A stretch of 64,000 nt of DNA from Hydrogenophaga sp. (GCA_011391495.1 JAABQK010000015.1:1-64000); one strand, 5' to 3'; positions 26,501 to 35,138 are shown, counted from the stretch's first letter. Program-made: numbers and translations. Notes: generated by a model from the sequence alone, not told the origin.

Positions 26501-26870
26501 GGTACTCGACCAGTGCAAAACTGGCGCGTTCGATTTTGCCCGCTGCGGCTTCCGTGCAGACTTGCGGGCGCTGGACAAAGCGCTGGACCGCAGACTCCAT
26601 GGCACGCAGCACATGGGCCGGCGCCGCGAGACCCACCATCTCCAGCGCGCCGACGGCCTGGTGCAATTGCTGGCGGGCCAGGCGAAGCGAGCCAGGATCC
26701 ACCGCTTCCAGGTCATCGTTGCGAGACTGTTCGGTTTCGCGCACAAAACGTTTCACGGCCTTGTTGGCGCCGTCCAGCGATTTGCGCAGCTCGTCGAACA
26801 CCCAAGCCAAGGGACCGAGGTCGGTCAGCGGTGCGTCCGTCTGCAGGCTGTCGGCAGTGGTGTCGAGCAT
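20586..26870 (-). CDS. chpA: Hybrid chemotaxis kinase ChpA of the type IV pilus Chp system
   Basis: Very large CheA-type kinase (2094 residues) controlling twitching motility. N-terminal Hpt-like modules are degenerate (LHQAVGALEMVGL near residue 71, LHQAVSQLAQMRG later). Three better Hpt sites follow: H735 (FHTLKGSSRMVGL), H1128 (AHSLAGSSATVGF) and H1356 (LHTLKGSARLAGA), separated by long acidic, Ala/Asp/Glu-rich linkers. The catalytic ATPase region (RNSVVHGIE, DDGAGLD, GRGVGMDVV) spans about 1500-1860, then a CheW-like domain. A C-terminal receiver carries phospho-acceptor D2021 (LSDIEMPRMDGFDL). It lies at the end of pilG-pilH-pilI-pilJ-chpA. No cheB/chpB or cheR/pilK gene follows. Confidence 0.94.
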   Translation of the reverse strand: MLDTTADSLQTDAPLTDLGPLAWVFDELRKSLDGANKAVKRFVRETEQSRNDDLEAVDPGSLRLARQQLHQAVGALEMVGLAAPAHVLRAMESAVQRFVQRPQVCTEAAAGKIERASFALVEYLEAVLNNKTVQPVALFSQYRDVQELAAAERIHPADLWSYEHRGVNVVAPRDTAPMRCDATLRSLFDRLVLLLIKTQSPAAAQQLAKLSAGLSAGASEARAQTFWRAAAAYFEAMAHHLLPADVYVKRAASRILLQFATFAQGQTQVSETLLHDLLFFCAQASPAASAQTPHLVAVRDAFQLGEHPVVDYNQATLGRYDPALLVQARKRIHAAKEAWSLFSGGDVSRARQVQDQFGLIGDSLLKLHPASTVLAQALVKAAEQAARDSSGVRPELAMEVATTTLYLEAAFEDFDPNDPEMTERTQALASRLETVLAGAPAQPLDPWMEQLYRRVSDRQTMGSVVGELKVSLGEVEKSLDQFFRTPHEKGGLHQAVSQLAQMRGVLSVLGLEQAVQTVARMRGTVDQILDTEVDEARAREAGTFQQLGNNLSALSFLVDMLNYQPALAKKLFVFDEEKGELLPLMGRTLSAEAAPQAARQDAAAINAEVQRVVEGVQDGLNLVDLSQQLDTLATQASLAEQPAVARAARDAAQAVVSDNAVAGAQALVDLSQTAPQANEAAPVQLAGEDNEEDDLLDIFLEEAREVVGNGREAVGQLQLDPSDLEHLTTLRRAFHTLKGSSRMVGLNEFGEAAWAMEQLLNTVLAEQRAAHPDMLRLSDEAMGALSRWVDDIDGRSDGSWSAQPFRASAEAWRNHAQYLPLQLDAARAGEPVERAVESAAADAADAADSAVPAVEGDIALPASQALEPEWAAASFEEVAPAAVLDLALDAEQPLPAEAVGPAPDQPGYVETPPFSDATDLESDPLFAEAPGEVQAVPMLDDIDFGSLVALSSSTLSEPASVDASGREAEAEAVAPDASVVLGTQPPTLSSMFDDISLDLDMPASAGPESGSERVDLDVGAEETVGSDAQSLSEAPEDMPGPAAPVPEADEADLVAVDAVVADERIEQPFDDMPDEQVRVIGSLRIGIKLYNVYLNEADEWSRRLSTELAEWALEYHQPVPGQAEALAHSLAGSSATVGFQSLSDIARALEHAIESVGLHQQAGWPASAEQAQLFVEASEDIRRLLHQFAAGFLKDPSPDLLAALHRVVHEPVPEGIPPGALGQEVPSGASDDGFDLTLAGQWSVGPEAESGVPPVSEETVVSQPVHALAAPVFDQPASGGSATVFAELPSADGVVAGPVQDIDDDIDVLDTIDVDLFPIFADEALELLPQLGGALRQWVARPDNGSARAEVLRNLHTLKGSARLAGALRLGEMAHRMETTAERLGSDVQRSADLEPLQHAFDALNARFDLLRQTDPAVQGVVQSAPEQVQADALTPAPETAAPSYTELAAASPALSPGQGLSGLSLPRVPVPVQARAGAAVRVRPELLDRLVNQTGEVIITRARMEAELVTLRASLKELTGNLDRLRQQLRDMELQAETQMQSRLAQARDAEQSFDPLEFDRFTRVQELTRMMAESVNDVATVQRNLQRAVEATEDGLASQARQTRELQRDLLRTRMVEFEGISERLYRVVRQASKETGKQVRLDITGGNIEMDRGVLDRMTAAFEHLLRNSVVHGIESPEARLAAGKPAEGQIGIHLAQELNDVSVVFRDDGAGLDLHRLREKAQSLGLVTPDAELNDAETAQLIFTPGLSTANEVSSLAGRGVGMDVVRNDVVALGGRIDTSTQPGQGTSFKLMLPLTTAVTQVVMVRAGSLTLGVPSNLVEVVRRLSSDELSKAYASGMLPVAGENVPFYWAGALLQSSTQSHEPQGRTRPVVIFRSAAQRVAMHVDEVLGNQEVVVKNLGPQLSRLPGLAGMSVLASGAVALIYNPVALATVYGAQVPDWVASRQGQAPQVAGEVAPPVDLAANAVPLVLVVDDSITVRRVTQRLLQREGYRVSMAADGLQALERLQHERPTVVLSDIEMPRMDGFDLVRNIRSDPRLADLPVIMITSRIAEKHREHARELGVDHYLGKPYSEEELLALIGHYAKMTAEA

Positions 26871-26906
26871 GGTCTTCGGTCAGAGTGGTGCGGATTCGGG
26901 CAATGT

Positions 26907-29156
26907 TTATGCGATCTTGAAACGCGCCACCGACTGGCGCAGTTCCTCGGCCATGGCCGAGAGTTCACGCACCTGGGTTGCCGTGGAACGCGTTCCCTCG
27001 CCCGTCTGCTCGGTCACTGCAAAGATGTGCTGGATATTGCCCGCCACCTCATTGGCCGAATCGGCTTCGCGCGACGTGGCGCTGGAGATCTGCTCGATCA
27101 GCTCGGCCAGGCGACGCGACACACGATCGATCTCGGAGAGCGCCGTACCGGCGTTGTCGGAGAGCTTCGCACCTTCAACCACACCCTGGGTGGAGCGCTC
27201 CATGGCGGCCACCGCGTCCTGGGTGTCGGTCTGAATCGCCTTCACCAGCGCGGCAATCTGGCGCGTGGCGTCGGCGGAACGTTCGGCCAGACGTTGCACC
27301 TCTTCAGCCACCACCGAGAAACCGCGACCCGCTTCACCGGCCGATGCCGCCTGAATGGCAGCGTTCAGAGCCAGCACGTTGGTCTGCTCGGTGATGTCGG
27401 AAATCAGTTCCGTGATTTCACCAATCTCCTGCGACGATTCACCGAGGCGCTTGATGCGTTTGGAGGTTTCCTGGATCTGGTCGCGGATGGCATTCATACC
27501 GCCGATGGCGTCCTGCACAGCCTGCAGGCCCGACTCGGCCGCCTGCAGAGAGGCTCGGGCCACCGAAGCCGATTCCTGCGCCTGGCCCGATACTTGGTTG
27601 ATGCGCTGCGCCATGTCCACCACCGACTGGCCGGTTTCGCGAATCTCCCGCAGCTGCTCGTTGGACGCGGCCAGCAGCTCGGTCGACGTGCTTTCCACCG
27701 CCGCCGTCGTTTGTGCCACGCGGGTGGCCGTGGACTGTACGTTGCCCACCAGCGAGCGCAACTCTTCCACCGTGTAGTTCACCGAGTCAGCGATGGCACC
27801 GGTGATGTCTTCCGTCACCGTGGCTTCCTGCGTCAGGTCACCTTCGGCCACCGTCTGCAGTTCGTTCATCAAACGCAGAATCGCAGCCTGGTTGGCATCG
27901 TTGACGCGCTTGGCATCCTGCTCCAGCGATTCGGCTGCGACCCGCTGGGATTCCGCCACCAGCTGGCGTTTTCGGCTGTCCTGTAGCTGGACATAGGCCA
28001 GCCCAGCGGCGCACAGCAGCGAGAAGAGCGCAGCGCCAACCAGTGCAGCCAGCTGACCGCCCCCCATCCCCGACTGGGTCGAGAGTTCGGCCTGGAGCGC
28101 CTGCAGGCCGAGGCGCAGAGGTTCACTGTCGGCAATGATGCCGGCCTGCGCTTCCCGCGCCGAAACCAGGCCTTGCAGATTCCCGAGAATGGCACCCGCT
28201 TCGGTTCGGGTTTGCTCATACAGCTGAAGCAAGGCCTCCAGGCGCTCACGCACCTGTGCGTCACGGGCCGGCGCCAGCCGAAGCTCGTCACTGCCCTTGA
28301 GCAGACCCTCGGAGACCTCCTTGAACGTGTTCAGGTCTTTGCCGAGCAGGAAAACCGCCTCGGGACTGACACCCTCCATCGTGAGGAACTCGTTGGCGGA
28401 CTTGCCGATACGCTGGGTCAGCATGACCAGCTGACCCGCAGCAGAGATCTCGGCAGCGGGTGCGTTCTGCTGCAGCTTGAGCGACGAGATGGTCTCGGCG
28501 ATCTCCAGCAGGTCGGAGGACTGGCGGTTGATGGTGCGCAGCGCTGTGCCCACCTGCGTCAGGATGCCCTCCTGGGCCAGAACCGCCGACGCATTGCTTT
28601 CTGCCTGGTCGATCTTGGGGAGCAGCTCATCCAGCTGCCCGGCGTACTGCGCACCCAGCGCAGCAATGGACAGTTCAGCATCACCCTGTTTCAAGCCGCG
28701 CACGTTGCGCGCCAGCACGCCCGAACTCTCCTTGACTTCAACGAACGCACTGGGACTGCCGATGAGGGCCTGCGACACGCTCTTGGCCAGCCGCTGCGAC
28801 TGCATCAGGGCCTGACCACTGGCCGCGACCTGCTGGCTGATTTTGTCCGTCTGGCTGAGGGTGAAAACCGTCACACCCCCCAGCAGAACCAGACCAGAGG
28901 CCAGCAAGATGGCCAGCGTGCGCTGGTGCTGCTCAGCCGACTTTCGGCCCAGGATGGGCAAGGAAACGCCAGCTTCCCCGGAGCCTTCTTCTGCGTCGTC
29001 TGCCAATCGGCTCTCCGCAAAGTCGCCAGCTGCCGGATCTGGCGCCAGTCGGGCGGCGGCCAGCTCGGCCATCTCCTGGTCGGACACAGCGCTCAGGTCG
29101 GGCTCATCTGCGGGTTTTTTCTTGAACAGTCCAGGGAATCGATCAAGCATGGCCAT
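26907..29156 (-). CDS. pilJ: Type IV pilus chemoreceptor PilJ (methyl-accepting)
   Basis: Membrane chemoreceptor of 749 residues. A cytoplasmic N-terminal tail (about 1-70) with FKKKPADEPD precedes TM1 (AILLASGLVLLGGVTVFTL). A periplasmic region with PilJ-type helical repeats follows, then TM2 (LAALVGAALFSLLCAAGLAYV). The cytoplasmic coiled-coil signalling domain contains the hairpin AAIQAASAGEAGRGFSVVAEEV. GGAAGG at 29164-29169 places the start at 29156 rather than at the longer upstream option. It should pair with PilI and ChpA to sense surface contact or pilus state. Confidence 0.93.
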   Translation of the reverse strand: MAMLDRFPGLFKKKPADEPDLSAVSDQEMAELAAARLAPDPAAGDFAESRLADDAEEGSGEAGVSLPILGRKSAEQHQRTLAILLASGLVLLGGVTVFTLSQTDKISQQVAASGQALMQSQRLAKSVSQALIGSPSAFVEVKESSGVLARNVRGLKQGDAELSIAALGAQYAGQLDELLPKIDQAESNASAVLAQEGILTQVGTALRTINRQSSDLLEIAETISSLKLQQNAPAAEISAAGQLVMLTQRIGKSANEFLTMEGVSPEAVFLLGKDLNTFKEVSEGLLKGSDELRLAPARDAQVRERLEALLQLYEQTRTEAGAILGNLQGLVSAREAQAGIIADSEPLRLGLQALQAELSTQSGMGGGQLAALVGAALFSLLCAAGLAYVQLQDSRKRQLVAESQRVAAESLEQDAKRVNDANQAAILRLMNELQTVAEGDLTQEATVTEDITGAIADSVNYTVEELRSLVGNVQSTATRVAQTTAAVESTSTELLAASNEQLREIRETGQSVVDMAQRINQVSGQAQESASVARASLQAAESGLQAVQDAIGGMNAIRDQIQETSKRIKRLGESSQEIGEITELISDITEQTNVLALNAAIQAASAGEAGRGFSVVAEEVQRLAERSADATRQIAALVKAIQTDTQDAVAAMERSTQGVVEGAKLSDNAGTALSEIDRVSRRLAELIEQISSATSREADSANEVAGNIQHIFAVTEQTGEGTRSTATQVRELSAMAEELRQSVARFKIA

Positions 29157-29219
29157 GAAAAAACCTTCCAACGGAAAACAAAATGACAAAAAAACAGGCT
29201 GGCTGACGGGTGGGAAGCG

Positions 29220-29765
29220 TCAGGCGGCAATCGCCATGAACTCAGGCTCGGCTGTCAGCGCCTGAAGATCAAGCTCCTGCCATGAATGGCCCTGGTGATC
29301 CACAAGGCTGCGCGTGAAATAGTCGCGGGAGGCAGCAGGCCGCTCACCCAGGGCGCCAAACATGGCCGGGTTGCGCAAGCCAAGCAGCCGGTCGATCCAG
29401 AACACGGCGTTGAAACCCAATGCGGTGTGCAGACTGACCAGGCGCGAGTCGGATGTGACGCGATCCACCGGAGACGCTGCCAGCGGTGAGCCCGTTTCAC
29501 CACCGACGAACCGCGCCAGGTCGATCACGCCGTGCAAGCCGCCGCGAAGGCTGGCCACACCGACGTACCACGGCTTGGTGTAGGGGACGACCTGGACCGC
29601 AGCCCAGGGGAAGATTTCGCCGGACTGGACCAGCGGCATCAGATACCGCTGGCCGCTCGCTTCAACGGCCAGCCAGGAGGCCGTTGCGGCTTCCGACTTT
29701 GCTGCAGTCAGGCGTTGGGCCAGTCGTTCCTGCAAATCCTTGAGTGACTGTCGGTTGGTGGCCAT
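29220..29765 (-). CDS. pilI: CheW-like adaptor PilI
   Basis: A 181-residue CheW-domain protein that couples PilJ to ChpA. Recognisable elements are WLAVEASGQRYLMPL, the beta-barrel segment WYVGVASLRGGLHGVIDL and a C-terminal LDLQAL. It is located between pilH and pilJ, as in the Pseudomonas pilGHIJ order. No catalytic function is expected. Confidence 0.92.
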   Translation of the reverse strand: MATNRQSLKDLQERLAQRLTAAKSEAATASWLAVEASGQRYLMPLVQSGEIFPWAAVQVVPYTKPWYVGVASLRGGLHGVIDLARFVGGETGSPLAASPVDRVTSDSRLVSLHTALGFNAVFWIDRLLGLRNPAMFGALGERPAASRDYFTRSLVDHQGHSWQELDLQALTAEPEFMAIAA

Positions 29766-29808
29766 GCTCTGTGGGGTTGGGTCGCGTGCTGCGGTGTGCG
29801 CTGGACGC

Positions 29809-30174
29809 TCAGCCCAATGCCCGGATCTTGGACAGCAGTTCTTCGGCGTTCACCGGCTTGGTGACGTAGTCACGCGCACCCTGGCGCATACCCCACACCC
29901 GGTCGGTTTCCTGATTCTTGCTGGTGCACATGATGATGGGAATGGTCGAATACTGCGGATCGCGGGCAATGGCTCGCGTCAACTGAAATCCATTCTGACC
30001 GGGCATCACGACATCCATCAAAATCAGGTCCGGCTTTTCCTCGCTCAGCCGACGGAAGGCCTCATCGGCATTCTCGGCGGTGCGCACGGTGTAGCCGTTT
30101 TTTCCCAACAGGTCGGACAGGACCATCAACTCGGTTTTCGAGTCGTCCACAACAAGTACTTTTTCAATCGGCAT
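29809..30174 (-). CDS. pilH: Single-domain response regulator PilH
   Basis: A 121-residue CheY-like receiver: acidic pair in VLVVDDSKTE, phospho-acceptor Asp in LILMDVVMPGQNGF, and switch Lys in VTKPVNAEEL. In the Pil-Chp system PilH is one of the two small regulators phosphorylated by ChpA and is tied to pilus retraction control. The ATG at 30174 shares its A with the pilG stop (TGATG). Upstream in-frame sequence belongs to pilG in another frame. Confidence 0.93.
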   Translation of the reverse strand: MPIEKVLVVDDSKTELMVLSDLLGKNGYTVRTAENADEAFRRLSEEKPDLILMDVVMPGQNGFQLTRAIARDPQYSTIPIIMCTSKNQETDRVWGMRQGARDYVTKPVNAEELLSKIRALG

Positions 30175-30569
30175 CACACGGCTCCAGGGTGGTTGGCACC
30201 AAACTGCTGCACGGCGTGCAGCAGCTGGTCTTTGGTAAAGGGTTTGGTCAGGTAATCCTGCGATCCCACCATGCGACCGCGCGCCTTGTCGAACACTCCG
30301 TCTTTGGAGGAAAGCATCACCACGGGGATGCTGGCGAAGCGGGCGTTGCGCTTGATGATGGCGCAGGTCTGGTAGCCATCCAGGCGCGGCATGAGGATGT
30401 CGCAAAAAACAAGATCCGGCTGGTAGTCGTTGATCTTCGCCAACGCATCAAACCCGTCGTCTGCCAGCAGTACCTCGTGCCCACCCTGCTTGAGGAAGAT
30501 CTCTGCACTGCGGCGAATGGTATTGCTGTCGTCCACCACCAGGACTTTCAGTGCGGTTGTCGCGTTCAT
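30174..30569 (-). CDS. pilG: Single-domain response regulator PilG
   Basis: A 131-residue CheY-like receiver with VLVVDDSNTIRR, phospho-acceptor Asp in LVFCDILMPRLDGYQ and switch Lys in LTKPFTKDQLL. PilG is the ChpA-phosphorylated regulator associated with pilus extension and cAMP signalling in Pseudomonas. It is the first gene of the leftward Chp operon and overlaps pilH by one base. A rubredoxin gene lies 105 bases upstream on the same strand, as in several betaproteobacteria. Confidence 0.94.
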   Translation of the reverse strand: MNATTALKVLVVDDSNTIRRSAEIFLKQGGHEVLLADDGFDALAKINDYQPDLVFCDILMPRLDGYQTCAIIKRNARFASIPVVMLSSKDGVFDKARGRMVGSQDYLTKPFTKDQLLHAVQQFGANHPGAV

Positions 30570-30674
30570 GGGTTCATCGCTCCAGAAAACGTTTCAGGGC
30601 ATGGGGCACACAACGGGCCGTTTCGCATCAAGCCCCGAGGGTGAACAAGTTCGCCGGGACCTGACACAACAGCA

Positions 30675-30848
30675 TCAGATTTGCACCATTTCGAAATCTT
30701 CTTTGCGCGCGCCACACTCGGGGCAAGTCCAGTTCATGGGAACCTCCGACCAGGGCGTTCCCGGCGCGACGCCGTGCTCCGGATCCCCGAGCGCTTCGTC
30801 GTAAATCCAGCCGCAAATCAGGCACATCCAGGTCTTGGTTTCGGTCAT
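30675..30848 (-). CDS. Rubredoxin
   Basis: Small electron carrier, 57 residues. It has the two Cys pairs of the Fe(Cys)4 site: CLICGW near residues 9-14 and CPECGA near 42-47, plus GWIYDEALGDPEHGV and the conserved W/P residues. The ATG at 30848 follows a GGAG-containing leader. Rubredoxins next to pilG occur in related genomes, but the redox partner is not evident here. It is divergent from thiD. Confidence 0.94.
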   Translation of the reverse strand: MTETKTWMCLICGWIYDEALGDPEHGVAPGTPWSEVPMNWTCPECGARKEDFEMVQI

Positions 30849-30862
30849 GGCTCCAGGGGGCA

Positions 30863-30890
30863 TTGTCATAGAATGCAATGATTGTATAGA
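30863..30890 (+). promoter_or_regulatory. Sigma70-type promoter for thiD
   Basis: TTGTCA (30863-30868) and TATAGA (30885-30890) are separated by 16 bases in the divergent rubredoxin/thiD region. They are oriented toward thiD, with transcription expected to start near 30897. Confidence 0.5.
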
Positions 30891-30991
30891 GGCGCACCAG
30901 GGCTTCCGGCCATTCACGCCGCTGGTTTCCCCTAATGGTTGCGTTGCCGCAACCCAGCACCCGCGTCGGTCCCGCCCTTCACAACAACACC

Positions 30992-31933
30992 ATGTCCGAC
31001 ACCCCCGATTCGCACCCACAAGCCCAGGTCGACACAACCGGTGAGGCGTCCCTGCCCTGCGTGATGGTGTTCAACGCCAACGATCCGAGCGGCGCTGGCG
31101 GATTGAGCGCCGACATCACGGCCATGTCCAGTGCATCGGCCCACGTGCTTCCGGTGGTCACGGGCGTCTATGTGCGTGACACGTCGGACATTCACGATCA
31201 CTTTGCACTGGATGAGGAAGCCGTCACCGATCAGGCGCGCTGCGCGCTCGAAGACATGCCGGTGCAGGCTTTCAAGGTGGGGTTCGCGGGCAGCCCGGAA
31301 AACCTCAGCGCGATCGCAGCGATCACCACCGACTACGCCGACGTGCCGGTCGTGGCCTACATGCCAGACCTGTCCTGGTGGGACGAACTGGCCATCGAAA
31401 CCTATCTGGACGCGTGCGTGGAACTGCTGCTGCCGCAAACCACCGTGCTGGTGGGAAACCACAGCACACTGTGCCGCTGGCTGTTGCCCGACTGGGAGGG
31501 TGACCGTGCACCCCACCCGCGCGAGGTGGCGCGCGCCGCAGCCGTGCACGGCGTGCCCTACACGCTGGTCACCGGCTTCAACGCTGCCGACCAGTACCTG
31601 GAAAGCCATCTGGCCAGCCCCGAGACGGTGCTGGCAACTGCCCGCTATGAGCGCTTTGAAGCCACCTTCACTGGCGCGGGTGACACCTTGTCGGCGGCAC
31701 TGTGCGCGCTCATTGCCGGGGGGGCCGACCTGCAGTCCGCCTGTGCCGAAGCCCTGACCTACCTGGACCAGTGCCTGGACGCCGGCTTTCAGCCCGGCAT
31801 GGGGCACGCGGTACCGGACCGTCTGTTCTGGGCCCACGACGATGACGGTGGGGAGCAGGGTCTGGCGGCCGATGCCCCGCCCGACAGCAAGCTCGATGCT
31901 GACGATTTCCCGCTTGACACCACCCGGCACTGA
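30992..31933 (+). CDS. thiD: Hydroxymethylpyrimidine/phosphomethylpyrimidine kinase
   Basis: Thiamine pathway kinase phosphorylating HMP and HMP-P. The 313-residue ribokinase-fold protein has the N-terminal signature NDPSGAGGLSADI, a conserved KVGF segment, and the C-terminal anion-hole motif FTGAGDTLSAAL. It is somewhat longer than typical ThiD (about 270) because of a charged Asp-rich tail. The ATG at 30992 is chosen because conservation begins soon after it; an in-frame ATG at 30935 would add 19 residues. It is followed by hemL after 64 bases; thiD-hemL adjacency is common in Burkholderiales. No TPP riboswitch is visible. Confidence 0.88.
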   Translation: MSDTPDSHPQAQVDTTGEASLPCVMVFNANDPSGAGGLSADITAMSSASAHVLPVVTGVYVRDTSDIHDHFALDEEAVTDQARCALEDMPVQAFKVGFAGSPENLSAIAAITTDYADVPVVAYMPDLSWWDELAIETYLDACVELLLPQTTVLVGNHSTLCRWLLPDWEGDRAPHPREVARAAAVHGVPYTLVTGFNAADQYLESHLASPETVLATARYERFEATFTGAGDTLSAALCALIAGGADLQSACAEALTYLDQCLDAGFQPGMGHAVPDRLFWAHDDDGGEQGLAADAPPDSKLDADDFPLDTTRH

Positions 31934-31997
31934 ACACGTTGGCCAGGGCCGATCCGCCTGACATCTCGTCCATCCGACACCCCGTTTCAAGAAATCC

Positions 31998-33305
31998 ATG
32001 AGCACCTCTGACCGCAACCAAGAACTGTTCGACCGTGCCAAGGCACTGATCCCCGGCGGCGTGAATTCCCCCGTGCGCGCGTTCCGCGCCGTGGGTGGCA
32101 CGCCACGCTTCGTGCAACGCGCGCAGGGTGCGTACTTCTGGGACGCCAACGGCCAGAAGTACATCGACTACATCGGTTCCTGGGGCCCGATGATCCTGGG
32201 CCATGGCCACCCGGCGGTGGTGGAGGCGGTGCAGAAGGCCGTGCTGGAAGGCTTTTCCTTCGGCGCCCCCACCGAGCGCGAGGTGGAACTGGCCGAAGAG
32301 ATCATCAAGCTCGTGCCGAGCATCGACATGGTGCGCCTGGTGAGCTCGGGCACCGAAGCCGGCATGAGCACGATCCGCCTGGCGCGCGGCGCCACCGGCC
32401 GCAAGAAGATCATCAAGTTCGAAGGTTGCTACCACGGTCATGCCGACGCGCTGCTGGTGAAAGCCGGCTCAGGCCTCGCCACCTTCGGCAACCCCACCAG
32501 CGCCGGCGTGCCGCCCGAGGTGGTTCAGCACACCATCGTGCTGGAGTACAACAACGTCGAACAGCTGGAGGCCGCATTCGTCGAACACGGCCCTGAAGTG
32601 GCCTGCCTGATGATCGAACCGATCGCCGGCAACATGAATTTCGTGCGCGCCAGCGTGCCGTTCATGAAGCGCTGCCGCGAGCTGTGCACGCAGTACGGCG
32701 CGCTGCTGGCCTTCGACGAGGTGATGACGGGTTTCCGCGTTGCGCTCGGTGGTGCGCAGAGCGTGTACGCGAAGCTCATTCCTGGCTTCGAGCCCGACAT
32801 GACGGTGATGGGCAAGGTGATCGGCGGCGGCATGCCGCTGGCGGCCTTTGGCGCCAAGCGCGCGGTGATGGAGCAGCTGGCTCCGCTGGGTGGCGTCTAC
32901 CAGGCCGGCACGTTGAGCGGCAACCCGGTGGCCACTGCCTGCGGTCTGGCCACGCTGAAGGAAATCCAGAAACCGGGCTTCTTCGATGCGCTGTCGGCCA
33001 CCACGCAGTCGCTGGTGAGCGGCTTGGCATCGGCTGCCGCAGCCGAAGGCGTGACGCTCTGCGGCGACAGCCAGGGTGGCATGTTCGGCTTCTTCCTGTT
33101 CGATGAACTGCCGCAGAACTACGCCAAGGTGATGACCACCGACGGTCCGCGTTTCAACACCCTGTTCCACGGCCTGCTGGACCGCGGCGTGTACATCGCC
33201 CCAGCGCTGTACGAGGCCGGGTTCGTGAGTGCGGCGCACACGGCGCAGGACATTGCCGACACCGTGTCCGCGGCTCGCGACGTGTTCAAGCTGCTGGGCA
33301 AGTAA
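31998..33305 (+). CDS. hemL: Glutamate-1-semialdehyde 2,1-aminomutase
   Basis: PLP enzyme of the C5 heme pathway converting glutamate-1-semialdehyde to 5-aminolevulinate. The 435-residue protein has [11 protein letters not shown] near the start, the PLP-phosphate region [16 protein letters not shown], and the Schiff-base lysine in [15 protein letters not shown]. Length and motifs match GSAM rather than other class III aminotransferases. An intrinsic terminator follows immediately. Confidence 0.97.
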   Translation: MSTSDRNQELFDRAKALIPGGVNSPVRAFRAVGGTPRFVQRAQGAYFWDANGQKYIDYIGSWGPMILGHGHPAVVEAVQKAVLEGFSFGAPTEREVELAEEIIKLVPSIDMVRLVSSGTEAGMSTIRLARGATGRKKIIKFEGCYHGHADALLVKAGSGLATFGNPTSAGVPPEVVQHTIVLEYNNVEQLEAAFVEHGPEVACLMIEPIAGNMNFVRASVPFMKRCRELCTQYGALLAFDEVMTGFRVALGGAQSVYAKLIPGFEPDMTVMGKVIGGGMPLAAFGAKRAVMEQLAPLGGVYQAGTLSGNPVATACGLATLKEIQKPGFFDALSATTQSLVSGLASAAAAEGVTLCGDSQGGMFGFFLFDELPQNYAKVMTTDGPRFNTLFHGLLDRGVYIAPALYEAGFVSAAHTAQDIADTVSAARDVFKLLGK

Positions 33306-33332
33306 GCGATTGTGCTTTCTTGAGGGTTCAGG

Positions 33333-33360
33333 CGGCCGGTTCTTCCGGCCGTTTGCTTTT
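33333..33360 (+). terminator. Intrinsic terminator after hemL
   Basis: CGGCCGG (33333-33339), a TTCTT loop and CCGGCCG (33345-33351) form a perfect 7-base-pair stem. TTTGCTTTT follows, 28 bases after the hemL stop. Confidence 0.9.
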
Positions 33361-33505
33361 GCGTACCCGCTGCGTTTCCCGCCAACACATCGCGCCAGGC
33401 GGATGGTGGATCTGCCGTACCCCGACCTCCTGCCCTTGCACCATGCAGGCGAGGAACAGGACACACGCAGAAGCGCCGGGAGAAACAGAAAAGGACCTCT
33501 AAGAG

Positions 33506-33541
33506 CCCTCACCCCAACCCTATCCCGGCACAGGGAGAGGG
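33506..33541. repeat. Small dispersed-type hairpin repeat (CCCTCACCCCAACCC family)
   Basis: The stretch beginning CCCTCACCCCAACCCTATCC and ending GGGAGAGGG resembles an intergenic repeat seen in many proteobacterial genomes. Its half CCCTATCCC (33518-33526) pairs with GGGAGAGGG (33533-33541) with one mismatch. It lies between the convergent ends of hemL and purH. Only one copy is seen in this window, so its repetitive nature is recalled rather than shown. Confidence 0.4.
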
Positions 33542-33551
33542 CGTAGGAGAA

Positions 33552-35138
33552 TCAATGCCGGAAGTGGCGTACACCCGAATAGACCATCACCACACCGCGC
33601 TCGTCGGCCGCATCGATCACCTCCTGATCGCGCATCGAGCCACCCGGCTGGATCACGCAGGTCGCGCCCGCATCCACCACCACGTCCAGACCGTCGCGGA
33701 AGGGGAAGAAGGCATCGCTCGCCACCGCGGTGCCCTGCAGCGTCAGGTTCGCGTGACCGGCCTTGATGCTCGCGATGCGGGCTGAATCGAGGCGGCTCAT
33801 CTGGCCGGCGCCCACACCCATGGTCATGCCGTCCTTGCAGAACACGATGGCGTTGGACTTCACGAACTTCGCCACCTTCCAGGCGAACAGTAGGTCGTCC
33901 AGCTGCTGCTCGGTCGGCTGCAGCTTGGTCACGACCTTGAGATCGCCACGTTGCAGCACATGGTTGTCGGCGCTCTGCATCAGCAGGCCCGAGCCCACGC
34001 GCTTGATGTCGGTGAGGTTCAGGCCTTTGTCCCAGGCGGTGGAGCCACCCGGCGGCAGCGCGATTTCGAGCACGCGCACGTTGGCCTTGGCCTTGAAAAC
34101 TTCCAGCGCTTCGGGCGTGTAGCCCGGCGCCATCAGCACCTCGACGAACTGCTTGCTGATGGCCTGTGCACCGGCACCGTCCAGCACGCGGTTCAGGGCG
34201 ATGATGCCGCCGAAGGCGCTGGTCGGGTCGGTCTGGAAGGCCTTGCTGTAGGCCTCCAGCGCATCCTTGCCGACCGCCACGCCACAGGGGTTGGCGTGTT
34301 TCACGATGACGCAGGCGGGCACGTCAAAGCTCTTGACGCATTCCCAAGCGGCATCGGCATCGGCGATGTTGTTGTAGCTCAGCTCCTTGCCCTGCAGCTG
34401 TTTTGCCGTGACCAGCGAGCCCGGGGCCGGGTGCAGGTCGCGGTAGAAGGCGGCGGTCTGGTGCGGGTTCTCGCCGTAGCGCAGGTCCTGCAGCTTGACG
34501 AAGCGGCCGTTGGCCTGGCCGGGGTACTCGGCGCGCCGGGGCACGCTCGCGCCCTCTTCGAACTGGATCGACGAGAGGTAGTCGCTGATGGCGCCGTCGT
34601 ACTGGCTGATGCGGTTGAACGCCGCAACCGACAGGGCGAAGCGGGTCCTGTCACTGAGCTTTCCAATGGCCTTCAGTTCGTCGATCACGGCCGGGTACTG
34701 GACCGCGTCGGTCAGCACCGCCACGTCTTTCCAGTTTTTGGCGGCGCTGCGCACCATGGCCGGGCCGCCGATGTCGATGTTCTCGATCGCGTCTTCCAGC
34801 GTGCAGCCGGGCTTGGCCACGGTGGCTTCAAACGGGTAGAGGTTGACGATCAGGATGTCGATGGTGTCGATGCCGTGCGTCTTCAAGGCGGCCATGTGCT
34901 CGGGCACATCGCGTCGCGCGAGCAGGCCGCCGTGCACCTTTGGGTGCAGGGTCTTGACGCGGCCATCGAGCATCTCGGGGAAGGCGGTGACCTCGGCCAC
35001 TTCGGTCACGGGCAGGCCGTTGTCGGCCAGCAGCTTGGCGGTGCCGCCGGTGGAGATGAGGGACACGCCGAGACCGTGCAGGGTCTGGGCCAGTTCGACG
35101 ATACCGGACTTGTCTGAGACGGAGATGAGTGCTCGCAT
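33552..35138 (-). CDS. purH: Bifunctional AICAR formyltransferase / IMP cyclohydrolase
   Basis: Final two steps of purine synthesis. The 528-residue protein has the N-terminal IMP cyclohydrolase domain ([36 protein letters not shown]) and the C-terminal formyltransferase domain. The latter has [11 protein letters not shown] with the catalytic Lys-His, and FFPFRDG near the end. It is the last gene of dusB-fis-purH, a conserved betaproteobacterial order. Confidence 0.97.
   Translation of the reverse strand: MRALISVSDKSGIVELAQTLHGLGVSLISTGGTAKLLADNGLPVTEVAEVTAFPEMLDGRVKTLHPKVHGGLLARRDVPEHMAALKTHGIDTIDILIVNLYPFEATVAKPGCTLEDAIENIDIGGPAMVRSAAKNWKDVAVLTDAVQYPAVIDELKAIGKLSDRTRFALSVAAFNRISQYDGAISDYLSSIQFEEGASVPRRAEYPGQANGRFVKLQDLRYGENPHQTAAFYRDLHPAPGSLVTAKQLQGKELSYNNIADADAAWECVKSFDVPACVIVKHANPCGVAVGKDALEAYSKAFQTDPTSAFGGIIALNRVLDGAGAQAISKQFVEVLMAPGYTPEALEVFKAKANVRVLEIALPPGGSTAWDKGLNLTDIKRVGSGLLMQSADNHVLQRGDLKVVTKLQPTEQQLDDLLFAWKVAKFVKSNAIVFCKDGMTMGVGAGQMSRLDSARIASIKAGHANLTLQGTAVASDAFFPFRDGLDVVVDAGATCVIQPGGSMRDQEVIDAADERGVVMVYSGVRHFRH

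Noticed and set aside
25368-27986. 872-codon rightward open frame across the chpA/pilJ junction
   Set aside because: It is antisense to conserved CheA and chemoreceptor domains and has no recognisable motifs. It is a shadow frame.
30849-30991. TPP riboswitch upstream of thiD
   Set aside because: The THI-box sequences (such as CTGAGA and ACCTGATC) are absent and the leader is only about 100 bases.
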